A stretch of DNA of 52,181 bases from Flavobacterium sp. UBA6195 (GTDB lineage: Bacteria; Bacteroidota; Bacteroidia; Flavobacteriales; Flavobacteriaceae): NCBI RefSeq assembly GCF_002422095.1, contig NZ_DITB01000032.1:1-52181 (forward strand), in the 5' to 3' direction. The notes under the pieces are model-generated. The model had not been told where the DNA came from, did not search any database, and worked only from the letters and a program-made list of their open reading frames with translations. The translations under genes were made by a program, and so were the position numbers. This document shows, in pieces, positions 6,984 through 16,535 of the stretch; within the stretch, counting starts at the first letter, position 1, and the number at the start of each line of letters is the position of its first letter.

Positions 6984-8729
6984 TTATTCTTTAATCACTT
7001 TTATTGTTTTTTGTTGGGAATCGTTTTCTAATACAATTAAGTAGATTCCGCTTTCTAAACTAGACAAATCTAATGTGTTAGAAGTTGCGTTTTCAAAAGT
7101 TTTAGTTTCTATTAATTGTCCTAATACACTATAAACGGTTGCTTTTGATAAAGTTATATTTTCTAAATTCAAAATATCTTTTACAGGATTAGGATAAAAA
7201 ACAAATGATTCAAAACTAGTATCATCGGCACTTAAAGTAGTGGTAATGTTGAATTGGTAAGGTGTTGTATAATTGGTATTAGTTGGATTTGTGCTTGTAA
7301 GTTTTAAATAGTAATCTCCGGGTGCAAGCGTTCTTGTAAAACTAATTGTAGCACCACTATTATTTTGGGATGCTCCAACAGCTGTTCCTGCCGAATTTAA
7401 AATTGTACCGTTCATAGCTGAAGTTACAATACTACTTACATTTACTATCGCATTTACATTATCAGTTACTGTAAATTTAAAATAATCATTGTCTGCACCT
7501 GTTGGGTTTTGAACCGTTGTGTAGCCTATGTAGTTTTTATTTGTTTGGATTCCATAAGCTAATTCTTTGAAATTTGGTTCGTCTAAACCTTGCATCATTT
7601 GGTATGGATAGCCTGGTAATTCTGTATGATTTTCAATTAAGTCATAACCAGAATTAAAATAGAATAATTTGGCAGGATAAGTTAATCCGGTTAGATAAGT
7701 ATTCATATTTGAAGATGGTTCAGGAACAACTCCGTCTGTGGTAACATTACTTCCGAAAGCATTGGTAATTCTTCCAATAACACATGAAAAATCAATAAGA
7801 TTATCAATTGGTTTTTGGTTTAAACCTTGTATGTTTTCCCCTAAAATACCATTGCAATTTATGTCAGAATTGAAAAAATCTGGAGAATTTGAATTATCGT
7901 TCATGCTAGCACTATTCTGTACTTCTAAACCTCCAAATAAGAAATGACTACCTTCACCACTGTAATAATAGGTAGTTTTTAAATCTCTAATAGCTTCAGA
8001 TTGAGGACTAACACTTGTAAAAAAAGCAATTGGATTGTCACTAGCGTTACTTCCTCCATGAGGAGTTCCAAGAGTCAATAGTTTGGCTACGTGATGTTGG
8101 TTATCCGATTGCCAATTATAGGAATTTTGGATATATTCTCTTGAAGCTAATCCCCCCATACTATGTCCTACTAAAATTACTTTATCTTTACCTGTTACTT
8201 CCATAACTCTTTGAACAGCAACTCTTACCGCAGTACCTTGTTTAGCAATTGCCGATTGGTTACTGAGTACTGTTGTTCCCACAGCTCCATTTGGGTTTAC
8301 GTTGAAGTTTACATAATAATAATCACCATTTTGTACTAAAGATTCAAATGCAGCAATATCAGCTCCAGCTGTTGGGTAGAAATTTTTATTTGTTGTAGTG
8401 TTATTGTTGTCAGCATTTAAACAAAAATCAAAACGACCACCAAAAGTAAAACCATATTGGGTGTCATAATAATCAGTTGATGTATTCCAAGTTTCTGAAC
8501 TTGAATTTAATCCGTGTATAAAAATAATAGGGTAGGGTAGTTTGCTTTCAAAAACTCTACTTGTTGTGTTTTGAATAGGAGTTTTTAAAGAGAAAATACT
8601 ATCGTTTCTGTACTCAAAATATTCAAAATCTGCAGACCTTGGTTTGAATTCGATTCGCTCATTTTGAGAAAAAACGATCGAGGATATAAACATTAAGGCA
8701 AATGATGCAAACAAAGTAATTTTATTCAT
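6984..8729 (-). CDS. Secreted lipase/esterase with type IX sorting domain
   Basis: 581 residues from the ATG at 8729. That start is preferred to one ten codons upstream because MNKITLFASFALMFISSIVFSQ then forms a clean signal peptide. The alpha/beta-hydrolase domain has the oxyanion strand YPIIFIHGLNSSSETW and the nucleophile elbow GHSMGG (serine near residue 190), followed by LTLGTPHGGSN, typical of triacylglycerol lipases and PGAP1-like esterases. A middle beta region around 390-500 resembles a bacterial pre-peptidase C-terminal-type domain. The last 70 residues (FYPNPVKDILNL to IKVIKE) are a type A type IX sorting domain, so the protein should be exported and attached or released at the cell surface. 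The natural substrate is unknown. Confidence 0.85.
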   Translation of the reverse strand: MNKITLFASFALMFISSIVFSQNERIEFKPRSADFEYFEYRNDSIFSLKTPIQNTTSRVFESKLPYPIIFIHGLNSSSETWNTSTDYYDTQYGFTFGGRFDFCLNADNNNTTTNKNFYPTAGADIAAFESLVQNGDYYYVNFNVNPNGAVGTTVLSNQSAIAKQGTAVRVAVQRVMEVTGKDKVILVGHSMGGLASREYIQNSYNWQSDNQHHVAKLLTLGTPHGGSNASDNPIAFFTSVSPQSEAIRDLKTTYYYSGEGSHFLFGGLEVQNSASMNDNSNSPDFFNSDINCNGILGENIQGLNQKPIDNLIDFSCVIGRITNAFGSNVTTDGVVPEPSSNMNTYLTGLTYPAKLFYFNSGYDLIENHTELPGYPYQMMQGLDEPNFKELAYGIQTNKNYIGYTTVQNPTGADNDYFKFTVTDNVNAIVNVSSIVTSAMNGTILNSAGTAVGASQNNSGATISFTRTLAPGDYYLKLTSTNPTNTNYTTPYQFNITTTLSADDTSFESFVFYPNPVKDILNLENITLSKATVYSVLGQLIETKTFENATSNTLDLSSLESGIYLIVLENDSQQKTIKVIKE

Positions 8730-8823
8730 ACACATTATTTTTGATTTAATAATGCGCAATATATAAATAAATTGTTAAATTACTATGAATGCATATAATT
8801 TTTGTTTTATTTGTTTGTTTAAA

Positions 8824-8856
8824 TGAAAAAAGCTCTATGTTTTTCACATAAAGCTT
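8824..8856 (-). terminator. Terminator of the thioredoxin-DUF6952 genes
   Basis: AAGCTCTATG (8830-8839) pairs with CATAAAGCTT (8847-8856); the one mismatch becomes a G-U pair in the minus-strand RNA. The A-run at 8824-8831 gives the U-tail for minus-strand transcription. Confidence 0.7.
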
Positions 8857-8882
8857 AATATATTCATTATTTTAAAATAGTA

Positions 8883-9140
8883 TTATTTGTCTATCGAACC
8901 TAAAACACGCTTCATAAAATCGTTTAAAGCGGTTTTTTTATCAGCGCCATTTTTGATGGCTTGATTCACCTCTAAGGCTCCATACATATTAGATATTAAC
9001 TCAGCAATTACATCTAATTCTTCGTCTTTTAGCGATGAAACTTCACAAAGATTTTCTAAAACTTCTATAGTTTCTACTAAATAATCTTGATCGTTATCTT
9101 CAATAAATTGAGTTAACTGTTTTATAACGGGTAATTTCAT
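8883..9140 (-). CDS. DUF6952 family small acidic protein
   Basis: 85-residue, mostly helical, acidic protein without signal peptide. I recognise it as DUF6952, a family found beside thioredoxin and peroxiredoxin genes in Flavobacteriia; no function is known to me. A single cysteine lies in LENLCEVSSL. It starts 2 nt after the thioredoxin stop, so the two are probably translationally coupled, and a terminator follows. The context suggests a helper in peroxide or thiol metabolism; this is inference. Confidence 0.7.
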   Translation of the reverse strand: MKLPVIKQLTQFIEDNDQDYLVETIEVLENLCEVSSLKDEELDVIAELISNMYGALEVNQAIKNGADKKTALNDFMKRVLGSIDK

Positions 9141-9142
9141 AA

Positions 9143-9451
9143 TTAAACTACTTCATTTACTAATTCCGCTAAAACTTCAGCTTTATTAGTTTGTGTTTGA
9201 TTTACTAAAACACCATTTTTGAAAGTAGCAAACGTAGGTAAATTATCCACTTTTGCTAATTTTCTTGATTCTGGAAATTTTTCGGCATCCACCATTACAA
9301 AAGGAACTGCTTCGTTTTGAGAAGCCATCATTTTGAATTTTGGTTTCATAATGCGGCAATTTCCACACCATGATGCTGAATATTGCACTACAACTGTTTC
9401 GTTTGATGCAACAATTTCCGCTAAATTATCTTGTTCTATTTCTGTAAACAT
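9143..9451 (-). CDS. Thioredoxin-family protein
   Basis: 102 residues, cytosolic, single thioredoxin fold. The active site is W-C29-G-N-C32 with a basic stretch after it (RIMKPKFK), and the cis-proline is in VDNLPTFATF. The CGNC motif differs from the CGPC of housekeeping thioredoxin, which would shift the redox potential. It lies downstream of the peroxiredoxin gene on the same strand, separated by a 79-nt spacer with inverted repeats, and upstream of DUF6952. Likely it recycles the oxidised peroxiredoxin. Confidence 0.85.
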   Translation of the reverse strand: MFTEIEQDNLAEIVASNETVVVQYSASWCGNCRIMKPKFKMMASQNEAVPFVMVDAEKFPESRKLAKVDNLPTFATFKNGVLVNQTQTNKAEVLAELVNEVV

Positions 9452-9464
9452 TTTTTTTAGTTTT

Positions 9465-9523
9465 CAATTAGACAATATATCAATGTGCCAATTATTGTCT
9501 AATTGACACATTGATTATTGACA
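9465..9523 (-). repeat. Nested inverted repeats between peroxiredoxin and thioredoxin genes
   Basis: CAATTAGACAAT (9465-9476) is perfectly inverted as ATTGTCTAATTG (9494-9505), 12 bp with a 17-nt loop. Interleaved with it, CAATGTG (9481-9487) is inverted as CACATTG (9507-9513). Three ATTGA words at 9502, 9510 and 9517 give a 7-8 bp periodicity. It may be an attenuating or stabilising mRNA hairpin or a dispersed repeat. Confidence 0.6.
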
Positions 9524-9530
9524 TATTATT

Positions 9531-10166
9531 TTAGTGAGAAGCTAAATAAGCAGCTGTAGATTTTCTATCAGCGTTCATTGCATCTTTTCCTTCTTCCCAG
9601 TTAGCAGGACAAACTTCACCTTTAGTTTGAACGTGAGTGTAAGCATCGATTAATCTTAAGTACTCGTTTACGTTTCTTCCTAATGGCATATCGTTAACGC
9701 TTTCATGGAATACTTTTCCATCTTCGTCAATTAAATAAGTAGCTCTGAAAGTAACGTTTGAACCTTCTAAGATTTCGTCATTTAAATCTTCGTTGTAAAC
9801 CCATTCTGCATCTAAAATATCTAAAGCAGCAGCTAAATTTCTTGTTGTATCAGCTAAAAGTGGGTAAGTTACTCCTTCGATTCCACCGTTATCTTTAGCC
9901 GTATTTAACCAAGCAAAGTGTACTTCGTTTGTATCACATGAAGCACCAATTACCATTGTGTTTCTTTTTTCAAATTCTTGTAAAGCAGCTTGAAAAGCGT
10001 GTAATTCTGTTGGGCATACGAAAGTAAAATCTTTTGGATACCAAAATAAGATTACTTTTTTCTTGTTGTTAGCCGCTTCTTCTAAAACATTGATTCTTAA
10101 ATTATCTCCCATAAAAGAGATCGCGTCTACTGTAATGTTTGGGAATTTTTTTCCAACTAATGCCAT
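9531..10166 (-). CDS. 2-Cys peroxiredoxin (AhpC/Prx1 type)
   Basis: 211 residues. Reduces hydrogen peroxide, alkyl hydroperoxides and possibly peroxynitrite. The peroxidatic cysteine is C51 in DFTFVCPTE and the resolving cysteine is C186 in GEVCPANW, giving a typical two-cysteine enzyme. The sequence VPLLADTTRNLAAAL-like segment (here YPLLADTTRNLAAALDI) and the C-terminal extension agree with the AhpC/Prx1 subgroup. No ahpF is present; the downstream thioredoxin is the likely reductant. With katG about 200 bp away on the same strand, it forms a peroxide-defence cluster. Confidence 0.93.
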   Translation of the reverse strand: MALVGKKFPNITVDAISFMGDNLRINVLEEAANNKKKVILFWYPKDFTFVCPTELHAFQAALQEFEKRNTMVIGASCDTNEVHFAWLNTAKDNGGIEGVTYPLLADTTRNLAAALDILDAEWVYNEDLNDEILEGSNVTFRATYLIDEDGKVFHESVNDMPLGRNVNEYLRLIDAYTHVQTKGEVCPANWEEGKDAMNADRKSTAAYLASH

Positions 10167-10310
10167 GATTTTGTATTTAAAATTATTGTTATTTTTCTGA
10201 GTGCGAAATTACAAATAGAAACAACAAAAAAACATGATATTTATTATATTTTTAGATATTGTGATAGATAAAAATTATGGAAGATTTTTCCATCAAAATT
10301 TAAAGCAATA

Positions 10311-10343
10311 AAATAAAAAAACCACCTGAAATTAGGTGGTTTT
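10311..10343 (-). terminator. katG terminator
   Basis: AAAACCACCT pairs with AGGTGGTTT around the loop GAAATT. The A-rich stretch at 10311-10320 supplies the U-tail in minus-strand RNA. Confidence 0.85.
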
Positions 10344-10362
10344 AGTGACTTTTATATTGCAA

Positions 10363-12549
10363 TTATTTCAAATCAAATCGGTCAGCGTTCATTACTTTTG
10401 TCCAAACATTGATGAAATCATTTATGAATTTCTCTTTGTTGTCGTCTTGTGCATACACTTCAGCATAAGCACGAAGAATTGAATTTGAACCAAAGATTAA
10501 ATCTACTCGTGTGGCGGTCCATTTAGTAACACCTGTTTTTCTGTTTACGATGTTATAAAGATTATCTCCAACAGGTTTCCATGAATAGTTCATGTCTGTT
10601 AAGTTCACGAAGAAATCATTTGTAAGCACACCTTCTTTATCAGTAAAAACACCATGTTTGGTTCCTCCAAAATTAGTTCCTAAAACACGCATTCCTCCAA
10701 TTAAAGCTGTCATTTCTGTAGCGGTTAAGCCTAAAAGTTGCGCTTTGTCCAACATTAATTCTTCTGGTTCCACAACATATTTCGCTTTCATGAAGTTTCT
10801 GAAAGCATCGTTTGTTGGTTCTAAAACTTCGAATGATTCGGTATCTGTCATTTCTTGTGAAGCATCGCCTCTTCCTGCATGGAATGGAACTTTAACGTTA
10901 AATCCGCCTTCTTTTGCAGCTTGTTCGATTGCGGCACTTCCTCCTAAAACAATTAAATCTGCTAAGCTTACTTTTTTCGATAAACCAGCTTGGATTTCGA
11001 CTAATTTATTTAATACTTTTTGCAGTCTTTGAGGTTCGTTGGCTACCCAATTTCTTTGTGGTTCTAATCGGATTCGTGCTCCATTAGCACCACCTCTAAA
11101 ATCGGAACCTCTGAAAGTTCTTGCGCTGTCCCAAGCGGTATTGATTAATTCGGTTCTAGTTAATCCAGAATTTAATAATTTTACTTTTAAATCTTCAATT
11201 TCTGAATCTGATAACGTATAATCTGCTGTTGGAATAGGATCTTGCCAAATTAATTCTTCTTTTGGAGCATCAGCACCTAAATAACGAGAACTTGGACCTA
11301 AGTCTCTGTGTGTTAATTTGAACCAAGCTCTTGCGAAAACATCTGAAAAATAAGCAGGGTCTTTATAAAAACGCTCTGAAATTTCTCTGTAAGCGGGATC
11401 CATTTTCATAGCCATATCGGCATCTGTCATAATCGGATTTCTTTTTACTGAAGGATTATGTGCGTCGATTGGTTTGTCTTCTTCTTTAATATTAATCGGT
11501 TCCCATTGATTTGCTCCAGCCGGACTTTTCTTTAATTCCCAATCGTAGTTTAATAATAAATGGAAATATTCGTTGTCCCAGCGCGTTGGATGCGTTGTCC
11601 AAGAACCTTCTAAACCACTAGTAACAGCATTTGCACCGCCACCTTTTGGGTTTAACCAACCAAAACCTTGATTTTCAATTGGACCTGCTTCTGGTTCTGG
11701 ACCTAAAGTAGAGGCATCGCCATTTCCGTGTGCTTTTCCAACGGTGTGGCCACCTGCAGTTAAGGCTACGGTTTCTTCATCATTCATTGCCATTCTTTGG
11801 AAAGTAATGCGAACGTCATGAGCGGTTTTTAGTGGGTCGGGCTGTCCGTCAACACCTTCTGGGTTTACATAAATTAATCCCATCATTACAGCTGCTAACG
11901 GATTTTCTAAATCTCTTTCTCCTGAATATCTTGTGCCTTTACTTCCTGATTTAGCTAACCATTCTCTTTCTGCTCCCCAATATATATCTTTTTCAGGGTG
12001 CCAAATATCTTCACGACCACCAGCGAATCCAAATGTTTTCAATCCCATCGATTCGTAGGCCATATTTCCTGCTAAAATCATTAAGTCAGCCCAAGAAATT
12101 TTGTTTCCATATTTCTTTTTGATAGGCCATAATAATCTTCTTGCTTTATCTAAGTTTCCATTATCAGGCCAACTATTTAACGGTGCAAATCTCAAATTTC
12201 CTGTTCCAGAACCACCACGACCATCTGAAATTCTGTAGGTTCCAGCAGAGTGCCATGCCATACGGATAAATAGACCACCATAGTGACCCCAATCGGCTGG
12301 CCACCAATCTTGACTTTCAGTCATTAAGTTTTTTAAATCGGATTTTAAGGCTTCTAAATCTAGTTTTTTGAATTCCTCTGCATAATTGAAGTTTTCTCCT
12401 AATGGATTGGTTTTGGTATCATGTTGATGAAGAATATCCAAATTCAATGATTTTGGCCACCAATCGTGATTTTTAACACCATCACTTAATCCTTTTTGGT
12501 TTTGATGAAATGGGCATTTGCTAATGTCGTTTGAGTTTTCCATATTCAA
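10363..12549 (-). CDS. katG: Catalase-peroxidase HPI
   Basis: 728-residue bifunctional haem enzyme that destroys hydrogen peroxide. The distal haem triad is R96, W99, H100 in RMAWHSAGTYR. The Trp-Tyr-Met adduct needed for catalase activity is complete: W99, Y228 in IYVNPEG and M254 in FQRMAMND. The proximal ligand is H269 in GGHTVGKAHG. The C-terminal second peroxidase-like domain is present, so the length is full. There is no signal peptide. The start at 12549 (MNMENSND) could equally be the second ATG two codons later. No regulator such as OxyR lies in the window. Confidence 0.97.
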   Translation of the reverse strand: MNMENSNDISKCPFHQNQKGLSDGVKNHDWWPKSLNLDILHQHDTKTNPLGENFNYAEEFKKLDLEALKSDLKNLMTESQDWWPADWGHYGGLFIRMAWHSAGTYRISDGRGGSGTGNLRFAPLNSWPDNGNLDKARRLLWPIKKKYGNKISWADLMILAGNMAYESMGLKTFGFAGGREDIWHPEKDIYWGAEREWLAKSGSKGTRYSGERDLENPLAAVMMGLIYVNPEGVDGQPDPLKTAHDVRITFQRMAMNDEETVALTAGGHTVGKAHGNGDASTLGPEPEAGPIENQGFGWLNPKGGGANAVTSGLEGSWTTHPTRWDNEYFHLLLNYDWELKKSPAGANQWEPINIKEEDKPIDAHNPSVKRNPIMTDADMAMKMDPAYREISERFYKDPAYFSDVFARAWFKLTHRDLGPSSRYLGADAPKEELIWQDPIPTADYTLSDSEIEDLKVKLLNSGLTRTELINTAWDSARTFRGSDFRGGANGARIRLEPQRNWVANEPQRLQKVLNKLVEIQAGLSKKVSLADLIVLGGSAAIEQAAKEGGFNVKVPFHAGRGDASQEMTDTESFEVLEPTNDAFRNFMKAKYVVEPEELMLDKAQLLGLTATEMTALIGGMRVLGTNFGGTKHGVFTDKEGVLTNDFFVNLTDMNYSWKPVGDNLYNIVNRKTGVTKWTATRVDLIFGSNSILRAYAEVYAQDDNKEKFINDFINVWTKVMNADRFDLK

Positions 12550-12611
12550 TAATTTTAATTTATAATTGTAAGTGTTTGTTTTTTAATTTTCTACACTTGC
12601 TAATTTACGAA

Positions 12612-12644
12612 TAAAAAAACCACTACCTTGTTAAAGTAATGGTT
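12612..12644 (-). terminator. nhaC terminator
   Basis: AACCACTAC (12618-12626) pairs with GTAATGGTT (12636-12644); the single C/A mismatch is a G-U pair in the minus-strand RNA. Seven A residues at 12613-12619 give the U-tail. Confidence 0.8.
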
Positions 12645-12681
12645 AAATTTTATTTAAGTATAAATTAAAATTATAGTGAAT

Positions 12682-14151
12682 CTATTCTTTGATAGCATTA
12701 ATCAATTGTCTGATTTTAATATTGAATGCTGCGAAAATTAACGTCATTAATGGACTCAGAATATTAAAGAAGGCATAAGGTAAATAATCAAGAGTTGAAA
12801 CGCCTAGAGTTCCCGCTTGATAAGCACCACAAGTATTCCAAGGCACTAAAACCGAAGTTACCGTTCCGGTATCTTCTAGAGTTCTACTTAAGTTCTCAGG
12901 AGCTAAACCTTTATCTTTATAAGCTTTTGCAAACATTTTACCTGGCACTACAATAGCTAAATATTGGTCAGATGCCGTAATGTTTAATGCTAAACAACTT
13001 CCAACAGTTGAAGCGAATAAACCAAAAGTAGAATGTGCTAATTTTAATAAGGATTCACTAATTCTTGATAAAGCTCCAATAGCATCCATAATTCCTCCAA
13101 AAACCATTGCGCAAATAATTAGCCAAATAGTAGGCAACATTTTAGCCATTCCACCAGAAGTAAATAAATCTATTAAAGTTTTATTTTCTGTTGGCACTAC
13201 TACTTTAGATGTAATAGCTTCCATGACTCCTTTATAAGCTGATTTAAAAGTCATGCTGTCAGCACCTGTGATTCCGTTAACAACTTCAGGTTGGAAAACA
13301 ATAGCAAAAATTCCAGCTAATAAAGTTCCAACTAATAGCGCAACTAAAGGTTCTGTTTTCTTTACGATTAATCCAATAACAATAATTGGAACTAAAAATA
13401 ACCAAGGCGTTACGTTAAAACTTGCCGTTATTGAATTTAATAAATCATCGGTATTAGCTTCACCTGTTACATCTACTGAAAGTCCTAAAATAATGAATAA
13501 CAATAAAGTGATAATGTAAGTAGGAATTGTAGTTAATGTCATATATTTAATATGAGTAAACAAATCAGTTCCCGCCATAGCAGGAGCAAGGTTGGTTGTG
13601 TCTGACATTGGCGATAATTTATCTCCAAAATAAGCACCTGAAATTACTGCTCCGGCAACCATTCCTAAATCAAAACCTAAAGCACCACCAATTCCAATTA
13701 AAGCAATACCTACCGTTGCAGATGTTGTCCAAGAACTTCCGGTTGCAATTGAAATTACCGAACAAATAATTACAGTTGCAGGTAAAAAGATTGCAGGGCT
13801 TAATATTTGTAATCCATAATAAATCATGGAAGGAATAATACCACTAACCATCCAAGTTCCGGCTAATGCACCTACCATTAATAAAATTAAGATAGCTCCA
13901 GCAGTAGATTTGATGTTATTAGCTACTTCGTCAAGCATTTTATGAAAAGGAACTTTAGAAATATAGCCCATAATAGCGGCAACAGCACCTCCCATCAATA
14001 AAATAAATTGATTACTTCCACCTAAAGCATTATCGTCGGGTCCGTTATAGGCAAAAAGTACATTGTAAGCAAGCATTCCAATTAGAGCAAAAACAGGAAT
14101 TAAGGCTTCCCAAAGTTTTAACTCTCTGTTTTTTATGATTTTAGTATCCAT
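12682..14151 (-). CDS. nhaC: Na+/H+ antiporter, NhaC family
   Basis: 489 residues with about a dozen hydrophobic helices. Exchanges cytoplasmic sodium for external protons, for pH and sodium homeostasis. The conserved membrane segments ATGSSWTTSATVGIALIGIG and SGAYFGDKLSPMSDTTNLAP mark the NhaC family within the ion-transporter superfamily; VTSVLVPWNTCGAYQAGTLG is the matching element of the second half. It is flanked by its own terminator and appears monocistronic. Amino-acid antiport has been shown for some relatives, so substrate specificity is a little uncertain. Confidence 0.88.
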   Translation of the reverse strand: MDTKIIKNRELKLWEALIPVFALIGMLAYNVLFAYNGPDDNALGGSNQFILLMGGAVAAIMGYISKVPFHKMLDEVANNIKSTAGAILILLMVGALAGTWMVSGIIPSMIYYGLQILSPAIFLPATVIICSVISIATGSSWTTSATVGIALIGIGGALGFDLGMVAGAVISGAYFGDKLSPMSDTTNLAPAMAGTDLFTHIKYMTLTTIPTYIITLLLFIILGLSVDVTGEANTDDLLNSITASFNVTPWLFLVPIIVIGLIVKKTEPLVALLVGTLLAGIFAIVFQPEVVNGITGADSMTFKSAYKGVMEAITSKVVVPTENKTLIDLFTSGGMAKMLPTIWLIICAMVFGGIMDAIGALSRISESLLKLAHSTFGLFASTVGSCLALNITASDQYLAIVVPGKMFAKAYKDKGLAPENLSRTLEDTGTVTSVLVPWNTCGAYQAGTLGVSTLDYLPYAFFNILSPLMTLIFAAFNIKIRQLINAIKE

Positions 14152-14204
14152 TTAGTTTTGTTTGAGGTTGCAATATAGAAAAATGCTTTATATTTTGAAA
14201 ACTT

Positions 14205-14240
14205 CTTAAAAAAGAAATCCGCTGATAATTCAACGGATTC
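14205..14240 (-). terminator. Terminator of the S9 peptidase gene
   Basis: AATCCG (14216-14221) pairs with CGGATT (14234-14239), with TGA/TCA pairing inside. The A-rich run before it gives the U-tail on the minus strand. Confidence 0.65.
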
Positions 14241-14260
14241 GCTTTTTATTTTGTGAAAAT

Positions 14261-16432
14261 TTATTTTTTCAAGTGTAAATCAAAGTAATCTGCAATTTTT
14301 GCATACATGTGAATTCGATCTCTTCCACCTACGTTATGTTCGTGGTTTGGATATAAGAAATAATCTACTTGTTTTCCTGCTTTAATGCAAGCCTCAATAA
14401 AATTCATGCTGTGTTGCTGAACGACCACAGGATCTTGTGCTCCGTGAATAATTAACAATCTTCCTTTTAAATTTTTCGCTTTGTTTAATAAAGAAGTTTT
14501 TTCATATCCTTCAGGATTTTCTTGTGGCGTATCCATATAGCGTTCTCCGTACATGATTTCGTAGTATTTCCAATCGATAACTGGTCCACCAGCTACACCC
14601 ACTTTAAATACGTCTGAATGATTCGTCATTAATGAAGTCGTCATGAAACCTCCAAAACTCCATCCAAAAACTCCAATTTTGTCTGCATCTACAAATGATT
14701 TTGATTTCAAGAATTCAATTCCTTTCATCTGATCGGCCATTTCGTTTACGCCTAAATTTCTATGCGTAACCTCACAGAATTTTTTCCCACGAGAATCACT
14801 ACCTCTATTATCTAACGTAAAAACTACGTATCCTTTTTGAGCCATGTAAATATCGAAGAATCCAGCACCGCCTAACCAACGATTGTTCACTAATTGTGCG
14901 TGAGAACCTCCGTAAACATAAACCATTACGGGATATTTTTTCGTAGCATCAAAGTTACCTGGATAAATTAATCTTCCGTTTAATGGCGTTTGTCCATCAG
15001 GAGAAGTTAAGGTTACGAATTCAATTTTAGGTAAATCAATTTTTCCTGTGAAAGGATTTTCGGCTTTTACTAAAGAAGTATTCGCCATTTTATTTTTGAT
15101 GTTTAAAATCGAAATTTCGTTTGGAGTGGTTAAGTTGCTGTATTGGTCTAAAATCATCGTTCCATCTGAAGAAACAGAAGCTGTATGAGTTCCAGAAACA
15201 GTAGTTAGTTGAATGGTTTTCCCTGATTTTAAATCCACTTGAAACAATTGACGGTCTAATCCATTATTGGTTGTTCCGATGTAGTTTATTTTGGTGTTGG
15301 TAGCATCAAAACCTAATACGTCTTTTACTACAACATCATTAAAACCTAAGTTTTTCAATAATTTTCCATCGGTATTGTACAGATACATTTGGTTGAAACC
15401 ATAGAAATCGGTTTGATAAATAAATTGAGTTGGGTTATTTGGTACAAAAGTTAACGCATGTTGTGGTTCTACCCAAGTAGCCGCTTTTTCCATAAACAAC
15501 GTTTTTACAAAAGTACCTGTTGCCGCGTCATATTTGTTGAATTTCAAAAAATTTTGTTCACGATTTAAAATTCCGATAAAAATATGTTTTCCTGTTGGTT
15601 CCCAAGTCACCATAGTTAAATATTGATCTTTTGGTTCACCAGTCTGAATCGTTACTTTTTTACCTGAAGCTACATCGTAAATTACCAAAGTGACATTCTC
15701 GCTAGTCATTCCAGCCATTGGATATTTAATATCTTTGTTGGTTGCTTCGCGCTCGTTCCAATTGGTAATCGGATAATTAGCTACCATAGTTTCATCTTTG
15801 CGATAGTAAGCTAATTGTGTTCCTTTTTCATTCCACCACATGCCTCGATCGATACCAAATTCTTGACGGTGAACATAATCAGAACCGTTTACAATTGCTT
15901 TGTTTTCGTCATTCGTAACTTCAATAACTTGTCCAGAAGGAGTTGTGATTCGGATATTGTTTTCTTGTAACCAAGCTACATTATTATTAGAAGCAAATTT
16001 CGCTTGAGCCCCTTCAATTGCATAGCTAATTACCGAAGTGATTTGTTTTGAAACGACATCATAAGATACTTTGTAATTATTTTTCTTTCCTGTAACTTCC
16101 GTTTCAAATGTATTTACGGTTTTCCAATTGATAGTAAATGGAAACGTTCTAATCGCAAACTCATCATTTGAGATTTTCGATTTCAAAGCGGTTTCAAATT
16201 CAGCTTTTGTAGCTAAAGTGGAAGCGGTCCAACCGTTTGCAGCGCTTTTTTCAACTAGAGAAGAAAAGTCTGTACTTAAATAGGTGATGGATTTGGAATC
16301 TTTACGCCATTGTTGGGCAGTTTGTGTTGTTGGAGCATATTTTCTTGGTCCTAAAACGGTTTCTTCAATAGTCAGATTTTGCGCCACGGCAAAGCTTCCA
16401 ACCAATAGAAAACTTAAAATATATTTTTTCAT
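14261..16432 (-). CDS. Dipeptidyl peptidase IV-like S9 peptidase
   Basis: 723 residues with a signal peptide (MKKYILSFLLVGSFAVAQ). The first 450 residues form the DPP IV-type beta-propeller, and the rest is the prolyl oligopeptidase catalytic domain. The triad is visible as S592 in GWSFGG, D667 in HGAQDPV and H699 in YPNHEHN. DPP IV enzymes remove X-Pro or X-Ala dipeptides from peptide N-termini and in Bacteroidota act in the periplasm in protein feeding. A conserved Glu-Glu pair that binds the substrate N-terminus in DPP IV is not obvious to me, so the exact cleavage type (dipeptidyl or oligo) is uncertain. Confidence 0.88.
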   Translation of the reverse strand: MKKYILSFLLVGSFAVAQNLTIEETVLGPRKYAPTTQTAQQWRKDSKSITYLSTDFSSLVEKSAANGWTASTLATKAEFETALKSKISNDEFAIRTFPFTINWKTVNTFETEVTGKKNNYKVSYDVVSKQITSVISYAIEGAQAKFASNNNVAWLQENNIRITTPSGQVIEVTNDENKAIVNGSDYVHRQEFGIDRGMWWNEKGTQLAYYRKDETMVANYPITNWNEREATNKDIKYPMAGMTSENVTLVIYDVASGKKVTIQTGEPKDQYLTMVTWEPTGKHIFIGILNREQNFLKFNKYDAATGTFVKTLFMEKAATWVEPQHALTFVPNNPTQFIYQTDFYGFNQMYLYNTDGKLLKNLGFNDVVVKDVLGFDATNTKINYIGTTNNGLDRQLFQVDLKSGKTIQLTTVSGTHTASVSSDGTMILDQYSNLTTPNEISILNIKNKMANTSLVKAENPFTGKIDLPKIEFVTLTSPDGQTPLNGRLIYPGNFDATKKYPVMVYVYGGSHAQLVNNRWLGGAGFFDIYMAQKGYVVFTLDNRGSDSRGKKFCEVTHRNLGVNEMADQMKGIEFLKSKSFVDADKIGVFGWSFGGFMTTSLMTNHSDVFKVGVAGGPVIDWKYYEIMYGERYMDTPQENPEGYEKTSLLNKAKNLKGRLLIIHGAQDPVVVQQHSMNFIEACIKAGKQVDYFLYPNHEHNVGGRDRIHMYAKIADYFDLHLKK

Positions 16433-16461
16433 TACAGGTAAATTAATTGTGCATTAGAGTT

Positions 16462-16469
16462 CAAAGTTA
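16462..16469 (-). promoter_or_regulatory. -7 box upstream of the S9 peptidase
   Basis: TAACTTTG on the minus strand fits TAnnTTTG, 29 nt before the ATG at 16432. No clear -33 TTTG at the usual distance. Confidence 0.5.
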
Positions 16470-16481
16470 CGTATTTGTTAC

Positions 16482-16514
16482 AAAAAAAATCCGATTCATT
16501 GCTAAATCGGATTT
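16482..16514 (-). terminator. Terminator of the PLP enzyme gene
   Basis: AAATCCGATT (16487-16496) pairs perfectly with AATCGGATTT (16505-16514); eight A residues from 16482 give the minus-strand U-tail. Confidence 0.85.
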
Positions 16515-16535
16515 GTTACATTTATTTTGATGGAA

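Noticed and set aside
10592..11032. Plus-strand open frame of 146 codons opposite katG
   Set aside because: Antisense shadow of a gene with complete catalytic motifs; its composition has no domain sense.
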